A program made the position numbers and the translations under genes. Under the pieces are notes generated by a model. That model ran no database searches. It saw only the letters and a program-made list of their open reading frames with translations, and was not told the origin of the DNA. From Oikopleura dioica (lineage: Eukaryota; Chordata; Appendicularia; Copelata; Oikopleuridae), in NCBI GenBank assembly GCA_907165135.1, contig OU015569.1, forward strand, positions 11,408,501 through 11,472,500: DNA of 64,000 bases, read 5' to 3'. Positions 1 through 11,161 of this stretch are shown here, one piece after another (position 1 is the stretch's first letter; every line of letters begins with the position of its first letter).

Positions 1-108
1 ATACGTCTTTTTCAAGGGTATTTAACTGATAAAAAACATGATTATAGATTCATTTGTATGAGAAGTCCCTACTTAGTTTGTTATAGTGTGCATTACAGTT
101 TGACCCGT

Positions 109-450
109 TCATTTACGCTCGCAAAGATTGCATTTCCAATGGCTCGAGTTTTCAATTTGAGAACCAAGTACGTCTTCAATTTTCTTCGTCGGTTCATCTG
201 GATCAAAGTCGCACTCCTTCATGTGTTTCCCAAGTAGAAATGCGTTCTTGAACTGAAATAAAATTAGTGTTGAGTAAAGATTGATTACTTTCACCTCGAG
301 TTCGCATTTCGGACAAGCGTAAATTCTGAAGGGTCGCCTGTGCTCGAAATGAAAGTCTTCGTCGTGGTTTTCTTTTAATTTATGAATGATTAATTCTTCG
401 CCCGTAAGAAACCCAAGTTCGCAATCTTTATACCGACATATAAAGTCCAT
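109..450 (-). CDS. Small two-zinc-finger protein
   Basis: Two exons (295-450 and 109-252) join with a GT-AG intron and give about 99 residues. The first finger is C-x4-C-x12-H-x5-H, starting FICRYKDCELGF. The second, C-x2-C-x12-H-x3-C, is completed only by the splice (CPKCELEFKNAF then HMKEC). A further CNLC pair lies at the C terminus. The start MDFICRYKDC follows an acceptor-like TTTCTTTTTAG, as expected for a trans-spliced gene. It lies about 137 bp downstream of C1D on the same strand, so co-transcription is possible. Zinc binding is clear from the motifs. The family is not recognised, and nucleic-acid or protein binding cannot be told apart. Confidence 0.6.
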   Translation of the reverse strand: MDFICRYKDCELGFLTGEELIIHKLKENHDEDFHFEHRRPFRIYACPKCELEVKVINLYSTLILFQFKNAFLLGKHMKECDFDPDEPTKKIEDVLGSQIENSSHWKCNLCERK

Positions 451-586
451 CTCTTTTCTAAAAAGAAAGTAAAACGTCAGAAAAGATCTTCCAAAGTCTC
501 TTCGAATCGTTTGTACAGTAACTGTTACAATCACAGTAATGGCAGGAGAATGAGTCTCTTTTTTTCTTCAAAACAACGTTCATTTT

Positions 587-1083
587 TTACTTTTTCTTTT
601 TGTTGTTTTCTTTCTTTTTCTTTCCGTACTCTTTTATCTCGTGCGCAACTACTCTCTTCGCTGCTTGAGAGTCAACCCTCAGCCGCTTCTTCTTATCTTC
701 AATATCTGAATAAAACGCGCATCAATGCCTCTCCTTTCCACTTTCCCAGCCTAACCTTGGGCCTTTTTCATGCTGACTTGGACTCTTTGGAGCTCGTCCT
801 TGAGCGCTGTCTGTTTCGGATCGACGCCATTGACGGTGTTGTAAACCCAGGCCATTGAATTCATTGTGTAAAGCGATAACAGATCTAATTTGGCCTGCTC
901 CAACGGTGGGAGCTTCTTCACTTCCTCTTGTGATAGCTCCGTCAGCTTTGTAACCTCTATATTTGAATGAGTCTTAATACTGACTGTTTCAAAAGACTGA
1001 CCTTTCATAATGCCGTCTAAACTAGCTTCAAAAGCAGAGCAGCTGGCTTCGATTTCTTTTGGTAGACTATCGCTCACTTCCAT
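587..1083 (-). CDS. C1D: C1D, nuclear exosome cofactor
   Basis: Three exons (1002-1083, 756-956, 587-705) give about 133 residues, close to the length of animal C1D. Family hallmarks are the N-terminal LPKEIEASCSAFEASL, the central PLEQAKLDLLSLYTMNSM and WVYNTVNGVDPKQ (Sas10/C1D domain), and a very lysine-rich C-terminal tail ending in a KKKK run. C1D (yeast Rrp47/Lrp1) binds the exosome nuclease Rrp6 and structured RNA in rRNA and snoRNA 3' processing; it is also described as a DNA-PK activator and nuclear corepressor. The gene lies 249 bp downstream of SRP receptor alpha, same strand, and 137 bp upstream of the zinc-finger gene. All introns are under 55 bp. Confidence 0.9.
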
Positions 1084-1331
1084 TTCTTTCTCAACTTTCT
1101 GAAAATCAAAATGGTACAGGTTGCTCGCATTTTTTTCAATTACTATGGATCGGATTTAATTAGATAACATCTGTAATAGCACTAACTGAAGAAATGAAGT
1201 TTCTAACATATCCAACATGAGTGTATAGTTTCGTTGTGGAGGACAGAAAACTGTGGAACTAGACAATTGTTTTTTTTTTGTAAAGAAAAATGAACACGAA
1301 TTGCACAGAATGGAGAAAGAAATAAACACGC

Positions 1332-3806
1332 TCAGCGGAGAAGAAGATTGACGACGGCTTTCGGGTTCAAGGAATTCAAGTCTTTGTAGGTCTGCCCGGT
1401 GCCGATGAAGACGATTGGCTGCCCGGTTGTGTACGTCATGGAAATAGCGGCACCGACTGAAATTGGTGAGTATGGACGTTCTTGTGTGTTACTTTACCTT
1501 TGTCGTCTATTGTGTCGAACTTGGAAAGTACGATTCCGTCGATCAAACGAGGATTAGTACTTTGGCTGCAAGAATTAGTTAGAGATCGAAATATAGAAGA
1601 CTCCTACCTATGATTGGCTAGGGATTTGTTGAACTTGGTGAGCTGGTCGATAGCATCATTTCCGACAAGAGCTTCGCCGACGAAAAGGACAGCATCAGGC
1701 CGGTTGATAGCGATCAACTTGGCAAGAGCACGCATAAGAGGCTCGTTATCCTTAAAAAATAAATGAGAGCGGAACGAGAAAAGGAATAGCACCTGCATAC
1801 GGCCGGCAGTATCAATGAGGCAAACATCGTAGCCCTGATCGCGCGCAGCAGAAATCGCGTGCATGGCAATAGTGGCAGGATCCTTTCCGTATCCCTGCTC
1901 GAAAAGCTTGACAGAGTCGGCATGGACTCCGTTGATTCGGTGGACGTGCGTTTTGAGCTGTTCAACAGCTCCAGCGCGGAATGTATCGCACGCGGCTATC
2001 ATGATGCGGAAACCTACAATTTTGATTACTTAATTTTGTTTACAAGGCGGGATCTTTATTACCGTTTTCAACCAGCCAGAAGCAGATCTTAGCCAGGTTG
2101 GTGGATTTGCCGACACCGTTGACGCCGCAGAAGGTAATGGAATAGGGTCTGCCCTCTCCTTTTGCATGTAAAACATCGCGAAGAATGTCGACTCGTCGAC
2201 GAGGTGTAAGAATTTGAACTAGGGACTCTTCAAGTCCATTGAAGACAGCCTACGATTTCAATGTTACTTTCGGGGTGGTTGAAGAAAGGAGCTACTTTTT
2301 TAATTGAAGAAAAAGTGCCGATTGTTTGGCCAACGAGCTTGTTTTTTACAGCGGAAATAAGCTTTGTTGCAATCTCAGATGCAACGTTTTTCGAAATCAA
2401 GTTATCCTTGTACTTCTGTAGAATCGGGTCGATGGAAGCTTCGGTGAGTTCTTTCTGGCTCACCAGAGTTTTGAACATGCTCAACATTGAGCTGGAAGAA
2501 GCAGAGGCTGAAATATATTGTAACTAACAAATTAGTGGGTTGAACCGGTAGTTATTCCATGGAGTAGCTAAAACGAACCATTTGGAACGAAATGGTTTTA
2601 TCTAAAATTCAACAGATGCGCTTGGCATAAAATTGAAACAGCTGTTCTTCTGGTATTTAACCAGATATGATGGAAATAGCCAATAACTTGCAATTAAAAA
2701 AGTATATGAAATGAACGCTAAGATTTTTGCATTGATTAGAAAGTTTATCATTTCACGTTTGTGCAAATGTATGTTCTATTGTTTTTAAAATGAAGCACCT
2801 GAAGTTTGAGATCCTTTGCAAAGACCAATAAATTATTGATCGATATATTATGCACAACTTTTAAACTAGAAAACTGTTCATATTTCGATTACGCGCACTT
2901 ACTATTTGAGTCAATGTCGAGTTCTTCAACAGCGAGGCCTTTCACTTCGCCTTTCATCGTTCCCTTGGCCTCCTTGTCCTCCGTCGTGGGCTTGATCACG
3001 TCAGCAGCAAGGTTGCTTTCGCTCTTTTTGCTGTAATCAAGCTCCTTGAAGTCCTCCTTGGTGCCTTCGCCGGGCCATTTGCGCGCTTCCTTCTTTTTCT
3101 TTCCCTTCTCCTTTTTCGCGGGCTTCGGCGATTTTCCATAGCTGCCCTTCATCCTTTCTATGTTTCGTTGGATCTCGTCTTCGTCGGGCTCGTCAAGCTG
3201 CTTCATTCTGCTTTCCTCCTGCTCTCTTCGCTTCTTCTCTTCTTTTGTCTCGATCAAACCAGAGCCCTTGATCGTCTTACTGCTTTTCTCGGACTGCTGG
3301 AAAGCTCTGGGCTTCTTTGGTACTGCATTTTTAGAGTCGTACTCTACTTGGGCCAGGGTTTTCTTAAACACAGAGTCGAATCCGTCGAAGTTCGTTTCCA
3401 AATGACCAGCGATTCCGTCCTACAAAAAGCACATGATCACATTGGATCACTAGTATCGATGGCTTTACCTCCAAACGATTCTTGTACATGTCCCTAAACC
3501 TCTTCTTGACTTCAGTTAAGAGCTTGTCAATATACGCCAACTGGAGAAAATTCTGATAGCCAACAATGAACACCAGATCAAATTCGTTGTCCAACTCACT
3601 CTGCAGGGCCAGCTTGTCATAGTGAAATGTCCCCGAGTTTTTCTTGAAAGAAAGTTATTAAAAAGATATTCTTCATTACATACATCGATGAGGGCATATT
3701 TGATCATCTCATTCACCGCTGCTTGAAAGTCGAGTTTGAGCAGGTCCGCCTGGAAGTACCAAAGAACCAGGCCGCCCTTCGAAAGAATGCTAAAGAAATC
3801 CAACAT
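1332..3806 (-). CDS. SRPRA: Signal recognition particle receptor alpha
   Basis: Multi-exon gene for the ER docking GTPase that receives SRP-ribosome complexes. The N terminus [19 protein letters not shown] is the SRX domain that binds SRP receptor beta. A highly charged Lys/Glu linker follows (about 2890-3400). The NG domain carries the P-loop GVNGVGKST (about 2100-2130), [28 protein letters not shown] and the closing [16 protein letters not shown]. The protein ends NLLLR at the stop. The start is fixed by the conserved SRX sequence and follows an acceptor-like CCTTTTAG, so it may be a trans-splice site. The downstream neighbour is C1D. Apart from short introns the architecture looks complete. 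Confidence 0.95.
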
Positions 3807-5054
3807 TCTTTTCTAAAAGGAAACGATAAGTTCATTTTTATCTTTCTTGACTCGTGGGTCTTTTTGTCAACCAGGCAGAGGTCAAGAGCCAGGTAGAGCA
3901 GCATGTTATTGAGCACGTCACATGATAGGAATAAAATAATATTCTTAGTTAATAATATAATAGTAATAGTAGCTGTATCATTCGTCTAAAGCCGAGATAA
4001 CAATAGTTTGGGAACCAGAGAGTTTAAAGTTTACTCGTTAAAGTTGCTGAGTCGAAGAGTAAAAAAGAAAACAGCAAGAATAAGAAGAGAGATAGGACGA
4101 TACTTTCCTAAACCTCAAAAGTGCAAACATGGAGGAGATTTGATCTTTTTTAGTCTTAGATGATTGAGCGCAAGTCCATGCGTTCAAAAGTTTAAAGTTA
4201 AAGTTATTTATTCTGATCAGTAAAAAGCTCTTGGAAAAAAGAAGGGTTGATAGATAGGAAAATTGCTTGGGGAAAAGAGAGAGAGAGGGAGAGAGAGACA
4301 GTTGCACTTATTTTTGGGAAGCCGAACAAGCTTTTTTGGCGAGCTGATGTTCTGAAAACACCTCTAGTGAAATTAAGCGAGAGGAACACTACAGTAGTAC
4401 ATAATACAAAATGCTGTTGATAAATAAATTGCTTTGCACAAATGCTAATACAGGCAGAGATACTGTAACAAGCAAGGGGATAGCCACGGTCACTGGAGAT
4501 CTGTTTTGGCAAGAGTTTGAGTGGCTCCCCTGACTGTAAGTGTATCTTAAAGTTGCGGAATACTCTGTAAACGATGTTGATCGTACTTCGTTTTTTAATG
4601 CACAAAATTGACTACTTGTAAATTTTTCCTTTGAGGCTAAAGCTCTAGACAAAGATTAAATAGTAAAATAACGGGAAAAAAGGGGATTGCTCCAAAAAGA
4701 AACCAAAACTAATACTGTAACAGTTCAGTTGTGTATTTTCAAAAAGAACTGAAGATAAACTTGCGCAGTTGGATCGGAACAGAATTGCAAGAGAAGGCAA
4801 ATCGCTAGAATTGTGAGATCTTTTCGCTTTTTTTTTTGATAAAACTGGCGGACACACAATGAACAAAGAAAAAATAAATATGTCGCCGAAAAATTAAAGC
4901 GAAAAAGAGGGGATGAAGAAATTTTAAAAATGTGTGAAAGTGAAAAATTATCATAATAAAATAAAGTTTCTATACAGGATATCGCAGAAAATAAAATAGA
5001 TAGTCTCGAAGGGTAAAATGAAGAATTTGAAAAACATGATCGTCCGAGCAGAAA
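3807..5054. other. Gene-poor gap between kinesin and SRPRA
   Basis: About 1.25 kb without a convincing gene. It is AT-rich, with a GA-rich purine tract near 4280-4300. Open frames on the minus strand are hydrophobic or low-complexity and lack a coherent start, splice signals or motif. A short minus-strand stretch at about 3850-3916 (LNNMLLYLALDLCLVDKK) could be a stray exon or 5' leader of SRPRA but cannot be supported. It probably contains the kinesin 3' UTR and the SRPRA promoter or outron. Confidence 0.5.
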
Positions 5055-8000
5055 TCATGAGCGATTGACGGACGCGGGCCATTTGCGAATGCCACCTTGT
5101 GGCTCTTCTTGCGGCGAGCGGACGGGTCTTCGGATTCCACTGCCACCAAGGGCGCCCTAGAATTAGGATGTCATTTTCTCGCCTTTTCGAAGTCGATTTT
5201 TACCTCTGGCCGGCGAACAGGACGGGCAATGTTCGCCTGTTGAGCTCTTCTGGCAATGTTTCGCGCTCGTACAGTTTCCTAAAAGAAAAGTTTCAAGAAT
5301 CGATAATACAAAAAAGCCAAACCTTGATTTTCTCGACTTCTCCCTGGTACTTTCTCCTGTCCTTCAGCGCACCCTCTCTTGCTTCTCGCAGAGCAGCTAA
5401 AATAGAATCGACGGTAAAAAAGCTGAAAAGGACCCGGAATACTCACATTCAAGGCTTCGGACACGATCGGCTGTTGCTCGAAGTCGCTTTTCTAGTTTCG
5501 GTAATTCACATCTGAGGTCTGCGTTATCACGCACTAATTGCTTGTGCACAGTGGTAAGTTGGTTTAAATTCGTTTCTAAGAAGCCGATTCGGTGTTTTTG
5601 CGCGGTCGATCCTTCCACCAAATCGCAGTCGGTACTTTCGCCCTAGAATTTGAAAATGAAGAATGACGACGGGGATGATTTCTACCTGAGCTTTTCTGAC
5701 ACGCTCTCGGAGATCCTTGACGAACATTCTTCTCAAGCTATGAAGTGTCTGCAGTTCTCGGCCAACTAGAAAGTCAATTATTACTTGAATACTACAAATG
5801 AGCTCTGACCAGTTTCTTCCAAGCCTCGAAGATCATTCTTCGCCTGGTTCGTTTGTTCGTGTTTCGTCTCCATCTCCTTGAGCTTGCCCTCTTTCTCAGA
5901 GGCATGTCTCTGCAGCTGGGCGTATTCGGACTTGATTCGGTCGGACTCGGCGTGCGCTTCGTTGTTCTTTGCCCGGAGTGACTCTACTTGGGTGTTCTTG
6001 GCTTCGATCTGCTCGCGAAGGCGTTTTACTTGACGAGCATGGAATTCCCGGTTACTTTCCAATTGAGCTTCCATTGACGTTCGGAAATGATCGACTGATT
6101 CAGATTGGGAGGCGACTTTTTCTGAAGAAAGTAAAATGAGTGGCTTGCAGTAGACTTCAAACACCACTAGATTTTTTCTTACCTTGTGCTCTTCTTTCTT
6201 CTTGTTTTAGCACCTCCAACTCTGCGCACCTTTGATCAAGCTCTTCTTCTAGCGATCGTTTCTTCCTAAAAAGAGGATTAAAAGTTGGAACTTTTGAAAA
6301 ATTTTCGTACGCTTCGGATTCGTTGTAATCTTGCTGGAGTTCCACCGAGCGCGCTTCGTATTGTTTGATCTTTTCCTTGTATTCTTGGAGTTCCTTTTCC
6401 TTCGCTTCGGTTAATTTGTGCTGATCGGTTAGATTCGTTTCTGCTTGCTTCGCTCGATTTATGACCTAGGTTCATGATGAATTTTTTGAAAAGAGGGCAG
6501 AAGAGATAGTACCTGTAGAACTTCGCCCTTCATCTTGGAAATGAGAAGTCTGGCAGAAGTGAATTCAGATTCTGAAGCCTGACCATCGGACTGAAAAATA
6601 GCTCGTCGTCAAATTCTGTTAGCCTTTTTTTAACAACTACAAGACACTACAACACTGTAGCTAACAATCGATGATTATGATTATTCAAGATGACATTTGA
6701 TAAAAACCAAATGCCACGAAACATAAAATGAATAATGTCTTTTGAAGATAAATGATGATTTTGCTCATTTCATAAACGAAAATAAATCGGTTATGAAGTG
6801 AGCACTATGAGATGAAACGATTCAAGAGTTGAATTGACAAGCTGGTCCTGCCAATGCGACTCGAAGATGGAAAGATACTGCAACGAAGTACCGTATGCTC
6901 CACTATTGAGTGATTCTACCTTTTTGGGGCTGAGCTCGGCCGTGTTCTCTGGATTCACGGCCATGCCCATGTCGCTCAGGTCACGGAGCAAACTCGACAT
7001 TGTCTCTGTCGTTCGCGTTTGGATTTCTTGATTTTGTTCCTTGACGAGTTCCAGTTCGCTCAACAAGTTCACGTTTTGCTCGTCTTTACGTCGGAGTTCT
7101 TCTTCCATTGCTTCGCGCTCACGACCGGCCTCTACAAAAATGAGTTAGTATGATTCTCTAGAACGTCCTTTGAGAGGCATGTTTTTTCGAAAATGATCCA
7201 TTCAGTTTAAGACAAAAAAATCAGCGAAAATGAGCTCGTCTGCTATGGCTATATGCGCAATGATGACAAGGTAAGTTGATTTCTATTAAATTCGGTCGAT
7301 ACTATACATATAAATATAGATATAAGACTTGATCCACTCGTTAAACTTTCAATTCAGAAAGAAGAACGAGCCACGTCCTGAGCCCATTAGCCTCTCGCAT
7401 CTCGTCTCAAGCGCTGGTCCCATCATGCCCTGGTACCAACTCAAAAAGACGGAGCTTCCAGCACTTTCCAGCCCGCGCGAGCTCGGCCTCTCAGAAACTC
7501 CCGCTTATCAAGCGAACAAGCTTTTTTCATGAAAATGAAAGAACCAAAAATAAACCAAACACAAATCAAATACACTACCTCCGAGTGCTTCTGCCTTTTG
7601 CTCATAGCTAACAGCCAGATCCTCAAGTGCGCGCATTAAGTCAGCCACTTCTTCTTTTGAGTTTTGCAGTTCTTGGGAGATTTGCTGGTATTCTGACGAG
7701 TTTCGGTCGTCGGAACCTTTCATGTAGGCGATGAGGTTTTCCTGCTCCATTAGTTGCGCTAGAAATGACGGTGAAAGCGGTTGTTACAGAGAAAGAAAGG
7801 AAGGGGTACCTTGTAGTTGTTGGTTAACTCTTGATAAGGAGCAGATTTCTTCATCTTTGTCGTCTAGTTGTTTATACAGCTCGCTAAATAGGTTTTTAAC
7901 TAAGATCTTACGAAATAAGACTTACGATTCTTCAGCAGAGGGGAAATCGCGTTTAGCACTGCCTAGTGGCGTCGCGCAGGGAGAAGGACGGACGGATCCC

Positions 8001-9247
8001 AAGAAACTATCACCTTGACCTTGTGGATCGATCATTAATGAGTGATTACTAGAAGCAGCTCCTCCTTGCGAGGGCTCCTTTTTCATCGCGAGAAGAACTG
8101 CGTCTTCATTGACTTGCTCCTCTTCGGGCACTGTTTCTCCGCGTCTCCATCGTTCGAGTTCTCGTTTCAACAACTCAATCTGTGCGTTTGCTTTTTTGTT
8201 CTTTTCTCGTTCCTTTTCGTATTTTCTTCTCCACTGCTCGGCTGTCAGTTCAACATTCGCCACGACCGAATTCTTGATCGTCTTTGCTCTCACACCGAAC
8301 ATCAACGTCGATTTCGTTTCGGCTTCATTATATTCGGCTGGGGAGGCGCAAATGATGATCGTCGTTCTGCAGTTTCCACCGAGCGCTTCTTGCAGAATTC
8401 GCGTCATTTTCGAGTCTCTGTAAGGAATGTGCGTCTTTGTACCTTCCGCCAAAGCCGAGATGACATTTCCAAGGGCGGATAAAGACTTGTTGATGTTCTT
8501 TGCTTCGTCGAGAACGATGCCTTCTGCTCCTGTTTTGCCGACTTTTTCGGAACCAGCCAAATCGACGAGGTAGAGCTTTCCGTTGAGCTTGGTCTCTTTC
8601 GTCTTGTCTTCTTGTGAGACCTGGATGAGGAAGATCGAGTGACTTCTACTCGACTGGTCGTTCATATTTGTGCTGGCCACGGATCGGTTAGACTTTCCTT
8701 CGTCGACAACGTCCATGACATCTTCCGGCGAGACCACGAAGCGTTCTGTTGCTCCTTTGACATAGGGAACGCGGTTGCCATCTTCGTGCACGGGAAGGTT
8801 TGTCTTCGAGATGTCGAGCAAGTCTCGTACTTTGTCCAGATAAATTTCAAAGTACGAGACTTTGATGTGGAACTCGATACTCTCGTCCATGCCGTAGATG
8901 TGATTAAAGATGTCGTCGACGATTCTCGGAATGATACCGCTCAAGTTACTGTCGTGAAGAACACCTTCCATCGTATGCGTCTTTCCTGACGACGTCTGGC
9001 CATACGCAAAGATCGTTCCATTGAAGCCGGTTAAGACGTCCTTGACAATCGGCTGCGCAGCGTATTTGTAGACGGTCTCCTGCTGCGTCGTCTCGTTGAA
9101 AATGCGGTCGAAGGTGTATGTCTTCCCGTCGAGCTTGATCTGCTCGTCGCTGATGAACTTGGGCAGAAACTTGTCCTGCCTCGCCAGTTCCTTGCTGTTC
9201 AGCGGCCGGAAACGGCACATAACTTTTATCGTGACCGATTCCGCCAT
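5055..9247 (-). CDS. KIF5: Kinesin-1 heavy chain (KIF5)
   Basis: Plus-end microtubule motor for vesicle, mitochondrion and mRNP transport. The large first exon (about 7925-9247) encodes the whole motor domain: [10 protein letters not shown]-loop [13 protein letters not shown], switch [12 protein letters not shown], switch [16 protein letters not shown], and the neck linker around [20 protein letters not shown]. About ten short exons then encode the stalk coiled coil, including [27 protein letters not shown] and ISKMKGEV, all conserved in KIF5. The tail keeps the autoinhibitory IAK-type motif as [12 protein letters not shown], followed by a GGSGIRRP-rich end. Two introns are unusually long (about 6.6-6.9 and 7.13-7.58 kb); the second holds an antisense gene. 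The start [15 protein letters not shown] is unambiguous. Confidence 0.97.
7230..7532 (+). CDS. Antisense gene nested in a kinesin intron
   Basis: Exon 1 (7230-7270) starts [13 protein letters not shown] and ends at a consensus donor GTAAGTTG. Exon 2 (7358-7532) starts after TTTCAATTCAG and runs to a TGA. Joined they give exactly 216 nt, 71 residues, with the phase preserved. An acceptor-like CCATTCAG lies about 25 bp before the ATG, fitting trans-splicing. The protein is soluble, with a basic KKNEPRPEP stretch and [13 protein letters not shown] followed by [10 protein letters not shown]. No family is recognised. The whole gene sits inside the roughly 445-bp kinesin intron on the opposite strand, which would explain why that intron is long in a genome of about 50-bp introns. 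Confidence 0.5.
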
Positions 9248-10623
9248 TGCTCTCAGTTTTTACTCGCCCTCCCGTATTCTAAAAATTGGAAAAATAATGG
9301 TCAGAAAAATTGACAAAGAACAGGGTTTATTGTGCGTATTCTATGTATTTACATCACAAAAAACTTAAGATGATAATAATGCGAGCACGAGCATTACGTT
9401 TCAGAAGAGACGAAATATTCATGGAAAAATTGAACATGGGCAGGAAAAAGAAGTTGGTTTCGCTCAAAAAATAAGCAACCAAAAAAGCTCATCAAAACAT
9501 ACCGCCACACACGATTTTTAAATCAACAGGGGGGCAGCTAACTGGGGAGAGGGCAATCTTTTTCCTTTCCTAATTAGGTGAAGCCATGTTGATTAAAAAA
9601 AAATGCCTGGCGGTAGAATTTCGCAGTTGTTGGAGTTCTTTTATGCTCTTTTTTGAGACTTGGTCAAGAGGTTAGACAATTTTCCTAAAAGTGGCAGTTT
9701 GACAAACAGAGCAGTTTTCCTGCTCCGTTCGTTAGAATTTCGCTAAGTTGATGAATGAAATCTTTGTTGGTGAGTTCTGGGGATTTGTAGATGACCAAAT
9801 TAGCAGGGAAATAATAATTTTGACTAGTTTCTTTTGGAACACAACTTGAAGTGGTTACGTTTATATCGATGGCAATTCGAGGAATTGCTGATAAGAAAGC
9901 TTTTTCTGGAACAAAAATGGTGAAGAAAAGCAAAAAATATACCGGAAAATTATTTACAGGAGAGAAAGCAAGAGGACAGGGCAATGAAAAGTACAATTTT
10001 TCTAATTTTTAAAGACATAAATTGAAAAAAATAATAATATAAAATCGTTTCATCAAGAAAGGAGTACAGTAATTGGCAAGCATTTGATCTGATCATCAAT
10101 TTTTTAGCGAATGTTGTTGGAAACAGTTTGCTTTTCAATGATCAGTAGCTTTTAACATAAAAAATGGTCAGAAGATGGTGAAGTGAGGAAAGAACGTAAA
10201 AGAGGTACAGTAGCCTAGAGTATACATGTGTTAGTCTGTGTATGTGCGTGTGTGTGTGCGTGTTTGTCGGGTCTGGTGGGAGGGTCTCGAGCAAGCTCTT
10301 GATAAGACACAGTATTGCTACTGTCCATCAACAGCTGACTCGCCCAAGCTGTCTTTTTCAAAAAGAACCAAAAGAAGCAACATGTAAAAATGCTTGAGCA
10401 TATGCAAAAAGCTATGTTTTGGCCGTGAGTTGATTTTTCATTTTCCATATGACAAGTTTAAATTCAAAATTCAAAAATCAATTTTTGAATTCTAGTTCAA
10501 CAAGGGTGTTTTCTATAGTGATTGTTACAGTAGAGCTTGAGTTGAACGAAGTTAAGTTGTCAGATGGAAGATTGCTGTATTATCCGCCTCAGCAGGCGGA
10601 GCTGCGGAGAGGACTAAATCTAC
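9248..10623. other. Kinesin upstream region
   Basis: AT-rich DNA that should hold the kinesin promoter. One minus-strand frame of possible interest is listed separately (9685-9996). A GT/CG-rich microsatellite (TGTGTGTGCGTG type) lies at about 10228-10264. No RNA gene is recognised. Confidence 0.4.
9685..9996 (-). CDS. Hypothetical 103-residue frame
   Basis: An uninterrupted frame with a hydrophobic start (MYFSLPCPLAFSPVNNFP, then YFLLFFTIF) and a more ordinary protein-like second half (SAIPRIAIDINV, YYFPANLVIYKSPEL, HQLSEILTNGAGKLL). A TTTTTGTTCCAG acceptor inside the hydrophobic part suggests that only the second half is a real exon, but no upstream exon with matching phase was found. It lies between kinesin and the small gene at 10.6-10.9 kb, on the same strand as both. 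No family is recognised; it could be spurious. Confidence 0.25.
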   Translation of the reverse strand: MYFSLPCPLAFSPVNNFPVYFLLFFTIFVPEKAFLSAIPRIAIDINVTTSSCVPKETSQNYYFPANLVIYKSPELTNKDFIHQLSEILTNGAGKLLCLSNCHF

Positions 10624-10857
10624 TCAGTTTTGGGAAGCGAAGAGAAGCGCGATGAGTTGTGATTTCTGTTCTTCCCTGGCGCCGGCGCTTGGTCGACGGG
10701 CATACTTGCGACAGAGGCTTACGTGTTGCTCTCGGAGTTTTCTATACAATATGGAATTTATCTTCACATTAGTAGTGGGCATTACTTACTTCGTTTCCTC
10801 GTTTGGACGCATCATGAAAACAAGCTGCTCGTCCCGTCGTGCTCGACTACTGTTCAT
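10624..10857 (-). CDS. Small basic two-exon protein
   Basis: Exon 1 (10790-10857) encodes MNSSRARRDEQLVFMMRPN and ends at a perfect GTAAGTAAT donor. Exon 2 (10624-10741) begins after TTGTATAG and ends at TGA. The join preserves phase and gives 61 residues rich in Arg, Gln and Glu (KLREQHVSLCRKYARR, then EEQKSQLIALLFASQN). A TATGTTTAG acceptor lies a few bases before the ATG. It lies about 300 bp downstream of MTA on the same strand, so it may be the last member of an operon. The predicted structure is mainly helical. No family is recognised. Confidence 0.45.
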
Positions 10858-11161
10858 CTGCTGCTAAACATATTTCAGAGGATGCATACATATCAGCTAA
10901 GTTTAAGGGGAAAGCCCTCGATAAATCAGGCTTTTGACAAGATAGCAAGAGTTAATTGAATATCTACTAAGAAACATCTATTCTAAATTGACTGTTACTG
11001 CAATATCGGGAACATAAAAGACTAAATCCTTAATTTTGCTTTTATATCTAGCATTTGTCAACTGCATTTTTGTTTGCTTGAGAAAACGAAAGAAAGATTG
11101 TTTTTTGTTTTTGAAAGTGGCAGATAGTTTTTTCTTTATTGAATTGAAAGTTGATAGTTTT

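Noticed and set aside
4204-4866. Hydrophobic minus-strand frames between kinesin and SRPRA
   Set aside because: AT-rich low-complexity translation with overlapping alternatives in several frames and no conserved motif.
8042-8482. Long plus-strand frames opposite the kinesin motor exon
   Set aside because: They are antisense shadows of a highly conserved coding exon and have no splice or start context.
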